Source: Micromonospora sp. WMMA1947
GTDB lineage: Bacteria > Actinomycetota > Actinomycetes > Mycobacteriales > Micromonosporaceae
NCBI RefSeq assembly: GCF_027497355.1
Contig: NZ_CP114909.1
Coordinates: 372,001-436,000 of the forward strand
Direction of reading: 5' to 3'
Length of the DNA: 64,000 nt
The notes beneath the pieces are model-generated. The model ran no database searches. It worked only from the letters and a program-made list of their open reading frames with translations, and had not been told where the DNA came from. Positions within the stretch are counted from its first letter, which is position 1; every line of letters begins with the position of its first letter. Of the stretch, positions 10,605 through 20,381 are shown piece after piece. A program made the position numbers and the translations under genes.

Positions 10605-11261
10605 ATGGGCGAGTTCTTCCGCGTCCTGACGGACAACGCGAGCCTGTTCCGCGAGGGGTTCTTCAACACCGTCAAGCTGTTCCTGATCGCCGGCGTCGGC
10701 AGTCTCGTCCTCGGCATGCTGCTCGGCGCGATGCGGGTGTCCCCGGTGCCCGCGCTGCGGGCGTTCGGCGCCACCTACGTCAACCTGGTACGCAACACTC
10801 CCCTGACGCTGGTGTTCGCGTTCCTCGTCTTCGCGGTGCCGAAGCTGGACGTCAACATCGACTACTTCAACAGCGCCTGCATCGCGCTGATCGCGTACAC
10901 CTCGGCGTTCATCTGCGAGGTGGTCCGCTCCGGCGTGAACACCGTCGCCACCGGCCAGGCCGAGGCGGCCCGCGCGCTGGGCATGACGTTCGCCCAGGTG
11001 CTGACGCTGATCGTGCTGCCGCAGGCGCTGCGGGCCATGGTCCCGCCCATGATGAGCGTGCTCATCGCCATGTTGAAGAACACCACGATCGCTGCCGGCT
11101 TCTCCGTGCTGGAAGCAGGCGCCATCCCGGCGTACATGTCGGAACGGGGTGAGCCGCAGTTCATCGTGCTCACCTGGATCGTCATCGGCTTCCTGATCCT
11201 GATCATCCCGCTGGTGGTGCTCCAGCGGATCCTCGAGCGCAAGTGGGCGGTGGCCCGATGA
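10605..11261 (+). CDS. gluC: Amino-acid ABC transporter permease, first subunit
   Basis: A 218-residue polytopic membrane protein of the HisM/GluC type. It has LVRNTPLTLVFAFL near the N-terminal TM region and the EAA loop GQAEAARALGMTFAQVLTLIVLPQALR that docks onto the ATPase. About five membrane segments can be seen. GAGCGAGG precedes the ATG. Its stop overlaps the gluD start by 4 bp (ATGA). Confidence 0.92.
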   Translation: MGEFFRVLTDNASLFREGFFNTVKLFLIAGVGSLVLGMLLGAMRVSPVPALRAFGATYVNLVRNTPLTLVFAFLVFAVPKLDVNIDYFNSACIALIAYTSAFICEVVRSGVNTVATGQAEAARALGMTFAQVLTLIVLPQALRAMVPPMMSVLIAMLKNTTIAAGFSVLEAGAIPAYMSERGEPQFIVLTWIVIGFLILIIPLVVLQRILERKWAVAR

Positions 11262-12133
11262 GCAGCAGCAGCGTCCTCTACGACATCCCCGGCCCCAAGG
11301 CCCGGATGCGCAACCGGATCCTCGGCATCGTCTCGATCGCGGCGATCGTCGCGCTGATCGCGTTCGTGGTCTACAAGTTCAACCAGACCGGCCAGTTCGA
11401 GGCCCGCAAGTGGGAACAGTTCCAGTACGCGGCCGTGCAGCGGGAGCTGCTGAACGGCCTCTGGGCCACGCTGAAGGTCGCCGCCGTCGCCACCGTGCTG
11501 GCGCTGCTGTTCGGCGCGTTCTTCGCCAGCGCCCGGCTCAGCGACAAGGTGCTGTTCCGCGCTCCCGCCACATTCGTGGTGGAGCTGTTCCGCGCCATCC
11601 CGCTGCTGATCCTGATCTTCTTCGGCTACTACGTGCCGCTGCAGTACGGCTGGCCGATCGACAAGTTCTGGGCGCTGGTCATCGGGTTGACGCTGTACAA
11701 CGGCTCGGTGCTGGCGGAGATCTTCCGCGCCGGCATCAACGCCGTGCCGTACGGGCAGTCCGAGGGCGCGTACGCGATCGGCATGCGCAAGAACCAAGTG
11801 CTCCGGCTGATCCTGCTGCCGCAGGCGTTCCGGTCGATGCTCCCGGCGATCGTGAGCCAGCTCGTCGTCCTGCTCAAGGACACCGCGCTCGGCTTCATCA
11901 TCACGTACCCGGAGCTGCTCTTCGTGGGCAAGCAGATCGGCGGCCGGCTGGCGTTCGGCCTGCCGTACGTGCCGACGTACCTGATCGTCGCGGCCATCTA
12001 CATCAGCATCTGCGGCCTGCTGTCGGTGCTGGCCTGGTGGTTGCAGAAGCGGCTGACCCGGCTCCCGCGCACCGCGGCCAAGCCGGTGGTGTCCACGCAG
12101 ACCGACGGCGGCACCGGCGCCACGCCGCTGTGA
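11258..12133 (+). CDS. gluD: Amino-acid ABC transporter permease, second subunit
   Basis: A 291-residue permease pairing with GluC. A longer N-terminal arm precedes the first membrane span; the EAA loop reads YGQSEGAYAIGMRKNQVLRLILLPQAFR. The C-terminal tail is hydrophilic and Thr/Pro-rich. ATG 11258 overlaps the gluC stop (ATGA). Last gene of the operon, followed by a terminator at 12158-12191. Confidence 0.92.
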   Translation: MSSSSVLYDIPGPKARMRNRILGIVSIAAIVALIAFVVYKFNQTGQFEARKWEQFQYAAVQRELLNGLWATLKVAAVATVLALLFGAFFASARLSDKVLFRAPATFVVELFRAIPLLILIFFGYYVPLQYGWPIDKFWALVIGLTLYNGSVLAEIFRAGINAVPYGQSEGAYAIGMRKNQVLRLILLPQAFRSMLPAIVSQLVVLLKDTALGFIITYPELLFVGKQIGGRLAFGLPYVPTYLIVAAIYISICGLLSVLAWWLQKRLTRLPRTAAKPVVSTQTDGGTGATPL

Positions 12134-12157
12134 GCTGACGGCGTCCGGCGGACACGC

Positions 12158-12191
12158 AACGGGCGGGTGGGGAACTCCCCACCCGCCCGTT
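12158..12191. terminator. Bidirectional terminator between gluD and rny
   Basis: Perfect 15-bp stem (12158-12172 with 12177-12191) with a 4-nt loop between convergent genes. Confidence 0.8.
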
Positions 12192-12209
12192 CTCCGTTGT
12201 CCGCGCCGC

Positions 12210-13976
12210 TCAGCGGGCGATCTCGGTGACCCGCGACTCGCGCACCACTGTGACCCGGATCTGACCCGGATAGGTCAGCTCCTCCTCGATCTGCTTGGCC
12301 ACGTCCCGGGCCAGCACCGCCGCGCCGATGTCGTCCACGTCGTCCGGCTTGACCATCACCCGGATCTCCCGGCCCGCCTGCATGGCGAAGACCTTCTCCA
12401 CGCCCAGCTTGCCGGCCGCGATCTCCTCGATCCGCTCCAGCCGCTTGACGTACGCCTCGAGGCTCTCCCGCCGCGCGCCCGGCCGTCCGCCCGAGCAGGC
12501 GTCAGACGCCTGGGTGAGCACCGCCTCGATGGTCTGCGGCGGCACCTCGTTGTGGTGCGCCTCGATGGCGTGCACCACGTCCTCGCTCTCGCCGTACTTG
12601 CGGGCCACGTCCGCGCCGATGATCGCGTGACTGCCCTCCACCTCGTGGGTGAGCGCCTTGCCGATGTCGTGCAGGAACGCGCACCGCTTGATCGTCGGCA
12701 CGTCCAGCCGCAGCTCGGCGGCCATCACCCCGGCGATGTGCGCGCTCTCCACCAGGTGCTTGAGGACGTTCTGCCCGTACGACGTGCGGTAGCGCAACCG
12801 GCCCAGCAGCGTGACCAGCTCCGGGTGGATCTCGGTGATGCCGACCTCGACCAGCGCGTCCTCCGCGGCCCGCAGGCACAGCTCCTCCACCTCCTGCCGG
12901 GCCAGGTCGTAGACCTCCTCGATCCGGTGCGGGTGGATCCGGCCGTCGAGCACCAGCTTCTCCAGCGTGACCCGGCCGACCTCGCGGCGTACCGGGTCGA
13001 AGCAGGACAGCAGCACCGCCTCGGGGGTGTCATCGATGATCAGGTTGACGCCGGTGACCGACTCGAAGGCGCGGATGTTGCGCCCCTCCCGGCCGATGAT
13101 GCGCCCCTTCATCTCGTCTCCGGGCAGGTGCAGCACGCTGACCACGCTCTCCGCGGTCTGCTCGCTGGCGACCCGCTGGATCGCGTCCACCACGATGTTG
13201 CGGGCGCGCTGCTCGGCGCTGCCCCGGGCGTCCGCCTCGATCTCCCGGACCAGCAGCGCGGCCTCCCGCTTGGCCTGCCCCTCGATCGACTCGACCAGCT
13301 CGGCACGGGCCGCGTCGGCGGTCAGCCCGGCCACCCGCTCCAGCTCCCGGCGGCGCTGCTCCTCCACCTCGGTCAGCTTCCGCTCGCGCTCGGCCAGGGC
13401 GGCCTCCCGGGCGGCCAGCGCCGCGGTGGCGGCGGTGAGCTGCCGCTCCCGCTCGGCCAGCCGCTCCACCTCCTCGGTGTGCAGCCGCTCCCGCTCGTCC
13501 ATCCGGGCGGCGCGACGTTCCACCTCCGCCGCCTGCTCCCGGGTGGTGGCGGCCAGCACCGCCACCTCGCGCTCGCCGCTGCGCCGCGCAGCGGTACGCA
13601 GCTGCTCGGCGTCCGCCTCGGCCTGCTTGTGCGCGCGCTCCAGCACCGTGTCGGCCTCGGCGCGGGCGTCGTCGAGCACCCGCCGCGCCTCGGCCCGGGC
13701 GGACTTCGCCTCCGCCTTCGCGGCGGCCGCCTCGGCCCGGGCCGCGGAGGCGGCGGACTTCGCCACGTCGATGGTGCTGTTCACCTCGTCGGCGGCCGTC
13801 CGCAACGCCGCGAGGGACTGCTCCTGCCGGTCCTTCTCCGCGATGAACGCCGGGTCCTCCGGCGCGGGTGCCAGGCTGAGCCGCTTGAGGGTACGCACGC
13901 CGAACAGCACGGCGCCGACCACCACCACGACGAGCAGCAGCACGACCACGAGGAGGACGACGTCGAAGGCGCTCAT
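12210..13976 (-). CDS. rny: Ribonuclease Y
   Basis: A 588-residue membrane-anchored endoribonuclease that starts bulk mRNA turnover. A single N-terminal membrane helix (VVLLVVVLLLVVVVVGAVLF) is followed by a long charged coiled coil (about residues 45-270). A KH domain (GRIIGREGRNIRAFE) and an HD phosphohydrolase domain with the metal site LHDIGKA follow. Length and order match RNase Y. ATG 13976 directly precedes the membrane helix. The window also encodes RNase J at its right edge, so both gram-positive-type RNases are present. Confidence 0.95.
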   Translation of the reverse strand: MSAFDVVLLVVVLLLVVVVVGAVLFGVRTLKRLSLAPAPEDPAFIAEKDRQEQSLAALRTAADEVNSTIDVAKSAASAARAEAAAAKAEAKSARAEARRVLDDARAEADTVLERAHKQAEADAEQLRTAARRSGEREVAVLAATTREQAAEVERRAARMDERERLHTEEVERLAERERQLTAATAALAAREAALAERERKLTEVEEQRRRELERVAGLTADAARAELVESIEGQAKREAALLVREIEADARGSAEQRARNIVVDAIQRVASEQTAESVVSVLHLPGDEMKGRIIGREGRNIRAFESVTGVNLIIDDTPEAVLLSCFDPVRREVGRVTLEKLVLDGRIHPHRIEEVYDLARQEVEELCLRAAEDALVEVGITEIHPELVTLLGRLRYRTSYGQNVLKHLVESAHIAGVMAAELRLDVPTIKRCAFLHDIGKALTHEVEGSHAIIGADVARKYGESEDVVHAIEAHHNEVPPQTIEAVLTQASDACSGGRPGARRESLEAYVKRLERIEEIAAGKLGVEKVFAMQAGREIRVMVKPDDVDDIGAAVLARDVAKQIEEELTYPGQIRVTVVRESRVTEIAR

Positions 13977-14654
13977 CGAGCCGCTCCGCACCGGTACGCG
14001 GACACGCCCGTCCGCGATGCTCTGGTGGCCCGGCGGGCGTCGCCGTTCCGCCCCGCTCCGCCGGCCCGCCCCGCTCCGCCGTTCCGCCCGGCGGCGGCCC
14101 GTCGGGGCTTCGTCGCCGGGCTGCCGCCCACCGATGAGGGGTCGGGGCCGTGTGGCAGACCGCCGCTGAACCTGTGCCGCCCTGCCATGGCCGCCTCCCC
14201 GTGAACGTCGGCGCCGCAGGACACGCGCGAAGGACACGCGCCTGCGGCTTCTGGACGCCCGACCGGAGCGGCTGGCTGTGGGCAGCTTTCCGTCGGCAGT
14301 GTCCCGTGCGGGGCACCGCTGACGGCCGGTTGCAGTTGTCGGAGGCTCCGGTGGCTCCGGAGCGCCCGTCAAGGGCCGGTGTAGCTGGCCAAAGTGATGC
14401 TGTTCTGTTACGAGATCTATGTTGTGCGCTTAGCCTGCGCTGGTCGGGCAAAGTGAGCCTGTATGGCGAGGCTAGGTCGCGAGGGGCCGTTCGGTCAAGG
14501 AGTCATGATCAAACCACCCGGACGGAGAGAAGTTACGGCGTCACTCACTGGTGATCAGATGCCGGACAGGCCAGGACAAACCCCGCCCCTCGGTGCCGCT
14601 CCCGACCTGCTCACGCCCCCTCCCCCATCGACGCCGCCCGCCCTCTCCCCGCAC
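13977..14654. other. Gene-free region upstream of rny
   Basis: No convincing gene is seen. Near rny two identical 15-bp direct repeats, CGCCCCGCTCCGCCG, lie at 14049-14063 and 14067-14081. The stretch at about 14380-14530 is locally AT-richer than its surroundings and may hold the rny promoter, but no clear -10/-35 pair stands out. The remaining sequence is unremarkable. Confidence 0.5.
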
Positions 14655-14730
14655 GATCATGAGGTTGACGGGCTCGATCATGAAGTTGGCCTGGACAAAC
14701 CGGACGGGAAGTGCCGTCAACTTCATGGTC
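14655..14730. repeat. 55-bp GATC palindrome, M type, with extra half-element
   Basis: The core 14676-14730 begins GATCATGAAGTTGGC and ends GTCAACTTCATGGTC, spanning exactly 55 bp like five other copies. A partial left arm (GATCATGAGGTTGACGGGC) sits at 14655-14673. The last GATC has changed to GGTC. It lies 66 bp downstream of the BKACE stop. Confidence 0.8.
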
Positions 14731-14795
14731 AACGGGGCTGGAGTGGGCGGGGCCGGGGCCGGGTGGGACCGGGCGGGTGGGCCGGGTGGGGTGGG

Positions 14796-15500
14796 TCAGC
14801 GGGTGGCGGTGGTTAGGGCTGTGGTTACCAAGGTGGCGTTGTCGGGGGCCTGGGTGCCGTCGGGCAGCAGCAGCGTGTCCTCCAGGCCGATGCGGGTGTG
14901 CAGGCCCCGCCGGACCGCCTCGGCGTACACCGGCCAGGTGGCCGGCCCCTCCCCGTGCAGCAGCACCGGTGGGCACTCTGCGGGCAGCGCGGTGAGGATC
15001 GCCGCGGCGTCGGCGAGTGCCGTCGTGACCTGCTCGGCCATGCACTCGACGAGGATTCGCCCGGTGGGCGCGGACCAGCGGCGCCAGGCGTCGACAGCAG
15101 CCGGGGTCCACAGGCCCGCCTCGACCATCACGCCGCGCTCGTGCAGTGCGGCGGCGACCTCGGCCGCCCCCGGTTCGTGGGCGTTGACCGAGGCGAAGTC
15201 GGGCAGCACCGTCCAGGCGCGGACGGCGGCGATCCGCTCGGCCGGGTCGGGAACGATCCAGGCGCCGGTGCTCACGCCGACCGGCAGGCCGGGACGGGCG
15301 GCCCGGACGGCGGTGACCGCCGCGGCGATCACCGCCGGGTCGAGTGACTCGGCGCCGGTGTCGTCGCGCGGGTGCACGTGCACCGCCGCCACCCCGGCGG
15401 CCGCACAGCGTGCGGCGTCGGCGGCCAGTTCGGCCGGGGTGAGCGGCACGGCGGGATGCTCGTCGCGGCGTCGTGTGCCGTTGAGACACGCCTTCAGCAC
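14796..15500 (-). CDS. Beta-keto acid cleavage enzyme (BKACE/DUF849)
   Basis: A 234-residue TIM-barrel protein of the 3-keto-5-aminohexanoate cleavage enzyme family. These condense a beta-keto acid with acetyl-CoA to give acetoacetate and a new acyl-CoA, using Zn. The metal motif HVHPRD is present near residue 40, along with GVSTGAW and VEAGLWT-type barrel loops. It is shorter than classical Kce (about 275) but similar to shorter actinobacterial forms. GTG start at 15500 with GAGGAGAGG upstream. An IS110 element is inserted just upstream of this gene, which may have separated it from its original promoter or partners. Substrate unknown. Confidence 0.85.
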   Translation of the reverse strand: MLKACLNGTRRRDEHPAVPLTPAELAADAARCAAAGVAAVHVHPRDDTGAESLDPAVIAAAVTAVRAARPGLPVGVSTGAWIVPDPAERIAAVRAWTVLPDFASVNAHEPGAAEVAAALHERGVMVEAGLWTPAAVDAWRRWSAPTGRILVECMAEQVTTALADAAAILTALPAECPPVLLHGEGPATWPVYAEAVRRGLHTRIGLEDTLLLPDGTQAPDNATLVTTALTTATR

Positions 15501-15557
15501 GGTGGTGCGCCTCTCCTCGGGACGGCAGCCGCGACGAGCGCTGCCGATCGGACGCTC

Positions 15558-16619
15558 CTATGGCGCGTCAAGTGGCTGGGGTGGGCTTTCGAGGCGTCGG
15601 TAGAGGTCTCTTGCGATGTATCGCTTGAGGCAGCGTTTGATCTCTCGGTCGGTTTTGCCTTGGGCGCGGCGGCGGTCGGCGTAGGCGCGGGTGGGCTCGT
15701 CGTAGCGCAGTCGGGACAGGGCGACGGTGTGCAGGGCGCGGTTGAGTTGCCGGTCGCCTGAGCGGTTGAGCCGGTAGCGGATGGTTTTGCCGGATGAAGC
15801 AGGGATCGGGGCGGCGCCGGCGAGCATGGCGAACGCGGCGTCGTTGCGGCAGCGTCCGGGGTGGGACCAGGCGGTCAGGACGGTGGCGGCGACGATGGGT
15901 CCGACGCCAGTGAGGTCGAGCAGGTCGGGGCGCCAGGAGCGCACGATCATGCGGATGGCTGTCTCGTGGCTGGCTGCCTCCGTTTCCAAGGTCCGAATGC
16001 GTCGGGCGAGATCACGTAACACTGCCAGCGCGGTGGCGGCCTCGATGTCGCCACCGGCCGTGGTCGGTCGCAGCCGGCCAGCCGTGGTGATCATCGTTCG
16101 GGTGCGCTGCCCGCGAAAGCGGGTTCGCACCGCTTCGGGAGCGGTGATGACCATCGCGTGCAGCTGCCGCTGGGCGGCGGTGGCAGCCTCGACGGCCGCC
16201 CGGCGGGCGGTCAGCCGCATCTGCAGCGCTGCCCGCTGAGGCCCGGTCTTGGGCTGCGTCAGCCGGGTGCGGGCCAGGGCATCACGGGCGGCGCGTTCGG
16301 CGTCGATCGGGTCGGACTTCGCCCCGGCCCGGCGAGTCGGCCGCTTGGGGCGGTCCAGCTCGACAACCAGCTCACCGGCATCGGCCAGATAACGGTGAAG
16401 GCCGGCGCCGTAGCCGCCGGTGCCCTCCAGCGCCCAGGCCCGCAACCCTGACTGCTCATCGGCCAGGGCTACCAGCTCGGCGTAGCCGTCCGGGTCGGTG
16501 TTCACCCTGACCCGTGCCAGCACGGCACCGGTGCGGGCATCGAGGACCGCGGCGGTGTGGGTGTCTTTGTGCGTGTCGACGCCGATGACGACCTCGACCA
16601 GATCTGCCAGCATGGACAT
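15558..16619 (-). CDS. IS110-family transposase
   Basis: A 353-residue DEDD-type recombinase. The N-terminal RuvC-like domain starts VVIGVDTHKDTHTAAV and carries WALEGTGGYG and AKSDPIDAERAARDAL, supplying the acidic residues. The C-terminal Tnp_20 domain (LTGVGPIVAATVL, AGAAPIPASSGKT) holds the catalytic serine region. The frame is intact and full length, so it may be active. ATG 16619 is chosen because GAGGAGAG lies about 7 nt upstream; a GTG at 16634 is less likely. The long non-coding stretch on its 5' side is characteristic of IS110 elements. Confidence 0.93.
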   Translation of the reverse strand: MSMLADLVEVVIGVDTHKDTHTAAVLDARTGAVLARVRVNTDPDGYAELVALADEQSGLRAWALEGTGGYGAGLHRYLADAGELVVELDRPKRPTRRAGAKSDPIDAERAARDALARTRLTQPKTGPQRAALQMRLTARRAAVEAATAAQRQLHAMVITAPEAVRTRFRGQRTRTMITTAGRLRPTTAGGDIEAATALAVLRDLARRIRTLETEAASHETAIRMIVRSWRPDLLDLTGVGPIVAATVLTAWSHPGRCRNDAAFAMLAGAAPIPASSGKTIRYRLNRSGDRQLNRALHTVALSRLRYDEPTRAYADRRRAQGKTDREIKRCLKRYIARDLYRRLESPPQPLDAP

Positions 16620-16865
16620 GCGTTCTCTCCTCACCGTGGGGGACGCGAGGTCCGGTCCGGCGCGGAGATGGCAGGACTGTGATGAGACACGCCAGCCGCT
16701 AACTGGCGGTCAAGCTCCTGATCAGGCCAAACGTCTCCCGCCGGGCCGGCGCTGGCAGCAGCAGACGGACAAGTCCCGCCAAGGGCACAAAGCCAGTCAG
16801 ACGAAGGGTCACGCCTGCCACTGCCAGCCATCAGCTCATCACTACTGAACCGACCCCGCCATGCT
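16620..16865 (-). ncRNA. Candidate IS110 bridge-RNA region
   Basis: The 246 bp between the transposase start and the recX end has no gene. In IS110 elements the non-coding end upstream of the transposase is known to be transcribed into a bridge RNA with target- and donor-binding loops. Local stems are visible, for example GCCAG-CCGCTAA-CTGGC near 16690-16706. Assignment is by position and family; loops and ends were not resolved. Confidence 0.4.
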
Positions 16866-16870
16866 CACAG

Positions 16871-17563
16871 TCAGTCGAGCCGGCGGGAGTCGAGATCCTG
16901 CTCGGCGTCGGCCATCGCGTCGGCGTCGATGTGCTCGGCGAACTCGGCCGCCTCGGCGCTCTGCGCGGCCAGCGCGTCCTTCACCGCCCGGATCGCCACC
17001 CCGGCCGGGTAGCCCTTGCGTGCCAGCATGCCGACCAGGCGGCGGAACACCGCGTCCGGCTCGCCCCTCGCGCTGCGCAGCTTGCGCTCCACCAGGGCGC
17101 GGGCGGTCTCCGCCTCGGTCTCCTCGTCCAGCCCGTCCAGGGCCGCGCCGGCCACCTCGCCGTCGACGCCGCGCTGACGCAGCTCGTTGGCGAGCGCCCG
17201 GCGGGCCAGCCCACGGCCGTTGTGCCGGCTGCTCACCCAGGCGCGGGCGAAGGCCGCGTCGTCGACGATGCCCACCTCGTCGTAGCGGTCGAGGACCTGC
17301 TCGGCGACCTCCTCGGAGATGCCCCGGCGGGCCAGCGCACCGGCCAACTCGGCCCGGGTGCGCGGGCGGACCGCGAGCTGCCGCAGGCAGATCTCCCGGG
17401 CCACCTCGGCCTCGTCGCGCGGCGGAGCCGGAGCCTCCCCTGCATCGGGCTCCGCCGCGCGATCACGGCGCCCCCGGCGAGGCCGGGGCGTACCTGTGGC
17501 GTCGCCCGTACGGGGTGGACCGGCATCCCAGCCCCGGCCCGTACGGGCGCGTCGTCCTGCCAC
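16871..17563 (-). CDS. recX: Regulatory protein RecX
   Basis: A 230-residue all-helical protein that binds RecA filaments and limits their extension. RecX repeats are recognisable (CLRQLAVRPRTRAELAGAL, GIVDDAAFARAWVSSR, RALANELRQRGV). A non-conserved basic N-terminal extension of about 50 residues precedes the family core. It begins 11 bp after the recA stop, as in most actinobacteria, so it is probably made by read-through from recA. An IS110 element abuts its 3' end. Confidence 0.93.
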   Translation of the reverse strand: MAGRRARTGRGWDAGPPRTGDATGTPRPRRGRRDRAAEPDAGEAPAPPRDEAEVAREICLRQLAVRPRTRAELAGALARRGISEEVAEQVLDRYDEVGIVDDAAFARAWVSSRHNGRGLARRALANELRQRGVDGEVAGAALDGLDEETEAETARALVERKLRSARGEPDAVFRRLVGMLARKGYPAGVAIRAVKDALAAQSAEAAEFAEHIDADAMADAEQDLDSRRLD

Positions 17564-17574
17564 GGATCAGCGGA

Positions 17575-18624
<1,050 letters not shown>

Positions 18625-18756
18625 CGTTGCCACCCCTGCCTTCGCCGGCGTCTTTCCTGAGCTTCGCGTCACGCGGGACACGCTAGGCGCTGGGTCCGAC
18701 AGAAAACCAGCCGACGGGCCGTGAGCTGTGGACGAGCACCCCGCTGTGGACAATAG

Positions 18757-18772
18757 CCGAACAGGTGTACGA
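18757..18772. promoter_or_regulatory. SOS (LexA) box upstream of recA
   Basis: CCGAACAGGTGTACGA matches the actinobacterial LexA operator TCGAAC-N4-GTTCGA at 10 of 12 defined positions. It is 133 bp upstream of the recA ATG. DNA-damage induction by LexA is inferred. Confidence 0.65.
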
Positions 18773-18809
18773 CTGGGCAAGCGACACGCGGGATCGATGA
18801 AAAGGCTGC

Positions 18810-19010
18810 TCAGCGTAGTCGGGCGGGCACCCGGTCCGGGTACGCGGCCACCACGGCACGCCACACCACGTGCGTTTGCTCACCGGCCGCGAGGGCCTGC
18901 TCGATGGTCCGCCCACCGAGCTGGGACAGCACCTGGTCCCTGGCGATGCTGGCCGCGTAGCCGGGCCCGAACGCCTCCTCCAGCCGCGTCCAGAAGTCGG
19001 TCAGCCGCAC
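18810..19010 (-). CDS. DUF3046 small protein
   Basis: A 66-residue protein starting (GTG) [18 protein letters not shown], the DUF3046 signature, a family found almost only in actinobacteria next to recA. The C-terminal half [13 protein letters not shown] is also typical. No known function. Its start is 4 bp downstream of the MFS stop, so it may be co-transcribed with that gene. Confidence 0.85.
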   Translation of the reverse strand: MRLTDFWTRLEEAFGPGYAASIARDQVLSQLGGRTIEQALAAGEQTHVVWRAVVAAYPDRVPARLR

Positions 19011-19014
19011 GTGT

Positions 19015-20313
19015 TCAGTCCTCCTCGTCGAGTGGCGCCGCGCCGGGACGGCGCAGCGCCAGCGCCACCAGCGGCACCACCGCGATCGCCGCCAGCAGGG
19101 TGAGCGTCGGGTACCCCACGGCCCGCATGACGAACCCGCTCGCCGCTGCCGCGCCCGCTCCGGCCAGCCCCATGAGCAGGTCGGACAGGCCCTGCACACC
19201 GGGCCGGTCGGCGGGCGGCACCGACTCCGACAGCAGCGTCGAGCCCGCCACCATCGTGCCCGACCAGCCCAGCCCGAGCAGCGTCAGCCCCACCGACAGC
19301 AGCGGTGTGCTGTGCCCTGCGGTGCCGGAGACCGCGCACGCGGCCAGCAGCAGGGCCACCCCGCCGAGGATCACCGGCCGTCGGCCGAACCGGTCGGTGA
19401 GCCAGCCCACCACCGGCGACAGCGCGTACATGCCGGCGATGTGCAGGCTCAGCACCAGGCCGACCACGGGAAGCACGTCCGCGTCGGAGTGCCACTCGCC
19501 GAGGTGCACCGGGGTCATCGACATGACAGCGACCATCACCAGGTGCCCCACCGCGACCGCGGCGATGCCGAGGCGGGCGGCCGGCCGCCCGCGTACCGTG
19601 CGCCACGCGGCGACCATGCCACCGCGGCGGGTGACCGCCGGTGCGGCGCCCGGTGCCGGCTCGGCCGCCGTCAGCCGGCGCGCGGTGAGCAGCGGATCCG
19701 GCCGGAGCAGGACCAGGAGTACGACGGCGGTGAGCGTGAACGCGACGGCGCTGAAGGCGAACGGGCCGGCCAGCGCCGGCAGGCCCCAGCCCCGGGTGGT
19801 GTCGTCGGCGAGCGCGGCGAAGTTCGGCGCGGCCACCGCGCCGATGGTGGTGGCCCACACGACCAGCGAGAGCTGCCGCCCCCGGCGCTGCGGCTCGGCC
19901 AGGTCCACCGCCGTGTAGCGGGCCTGGAGGTTGGCCGCCGTGCCGCCGCCGAACAGCAGCATGCCGACGAAGAGCAACGGCACCAGGCGCGTCGCGGTGG
20001 CGACCACCACCAGCACGCCGCCGACCGCGCCGACCGCGTACGCGAGGACCAGCCCCGGCCGCCGGCCACGCGCGGCCATGAGCCGGGTGACCGGGATGGC
20101 GAGCAGCGCGGCGCCGACCACCCCGGCGCTCTGCGCCAGCCCGGCCAGGGCGGTGCCGGCCACCCGGGCGGCGAGCAGCGCGCCGACCGAGATGCCGATG
20201 GTGACGCCGATGCCGCCGATGATCTGGGTGAGGAACAGCAGCCGGACGGTACGCCGCTGGATGCCGGCGACGTCGGGCCGAGGCGGGGCCGGCGCGGTCA
20301 GGTCGGTGGACAT
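19015..20313 (-). CDS. Major facilitator superfamily transporter
   Basis: A 432-residue carrier with twelve predicted membrane helices in two halves of six, separated by a hydrophilic loop near residues 215-235. The MFS motif between TM2 and TM3 reads TRLMAARGRRPGL; the matching loop in the second half is GWLTDRFGRRPVILGG. Sequence is closest in feel to multidrug or sugar-efflux MFS proteins, but no substrate can be assigned. ATG 20313; a divergent promoter is not obvious. Confidence 0.88.
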   Translation of the reverse strand: MSTDLTAPAPPRPDVAGIQRRTVRLLFLTQIIGGIGVTIGISVGALLAARVAGTALAGLAQSAGVVGAALLAIPVTRLMAARGRRPGLVLAYAVGAVGGVLVVVATATRLVPLLFVGMLLFGGGTAANLQARYTAVDLAEPQRRGRQLSLVVWATTIGAVAAPNFAALADDTTRGWGLPALAGPFAFSAVAFTLTAVVLLVLLRPDPLLTARRLTAAEPAPGAAPAVTRRGGMVAAWRTVRGRPAARLGIAAVAVGHLVMVAVMSMTPVHLGEWHSDADVLPVVGLVLSLHIAGMYALSPVVGWLTDRFGRRPVILGGVALLLAACAVSGTAGHSTPLLSVGLTLLGLGWSGTMVAGSTLLSESVPPADRPGVQGLSDLLMGLAGAGAAAASGFVMRAVGYPTLTLLAAIAVVPLVALALRRPGAAPLDEED

Positions 20314-20381
20314 GCGCGCTCCTGGTGGGGACGGGTGCCCCATCCTCCCGCACCGGCCCGCCCGGTAGGCACCCGGTTTCG

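Larger units (their letters stand above)
15540..16865 (-). mobile_element. IS110-type insertion sequence (approximate limits)
   Basis: It contains the transposase gene plus about 245 bp of non-coding sequence upstream of it and little downstream. IS110 elements lack terminal inverted repeats and usually make no target duplication, so the exact ends cannot be read here. The coordinates are the largest segment compatible with the flanking genes (BKACE start region and recX stop at 16871). Confidence 0.6.

Noticed and set aside
14150..14554. Open frame in the gap upstream of rny
   Set aside because: Composition and start context are not gene-like, and no family resemblance is seen.
14506..14556. 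GATC-bounded segment resembling the 55-bp palindromes
   Set aside because: The span is 51 bp and the arms are not complementary beyond GATC.
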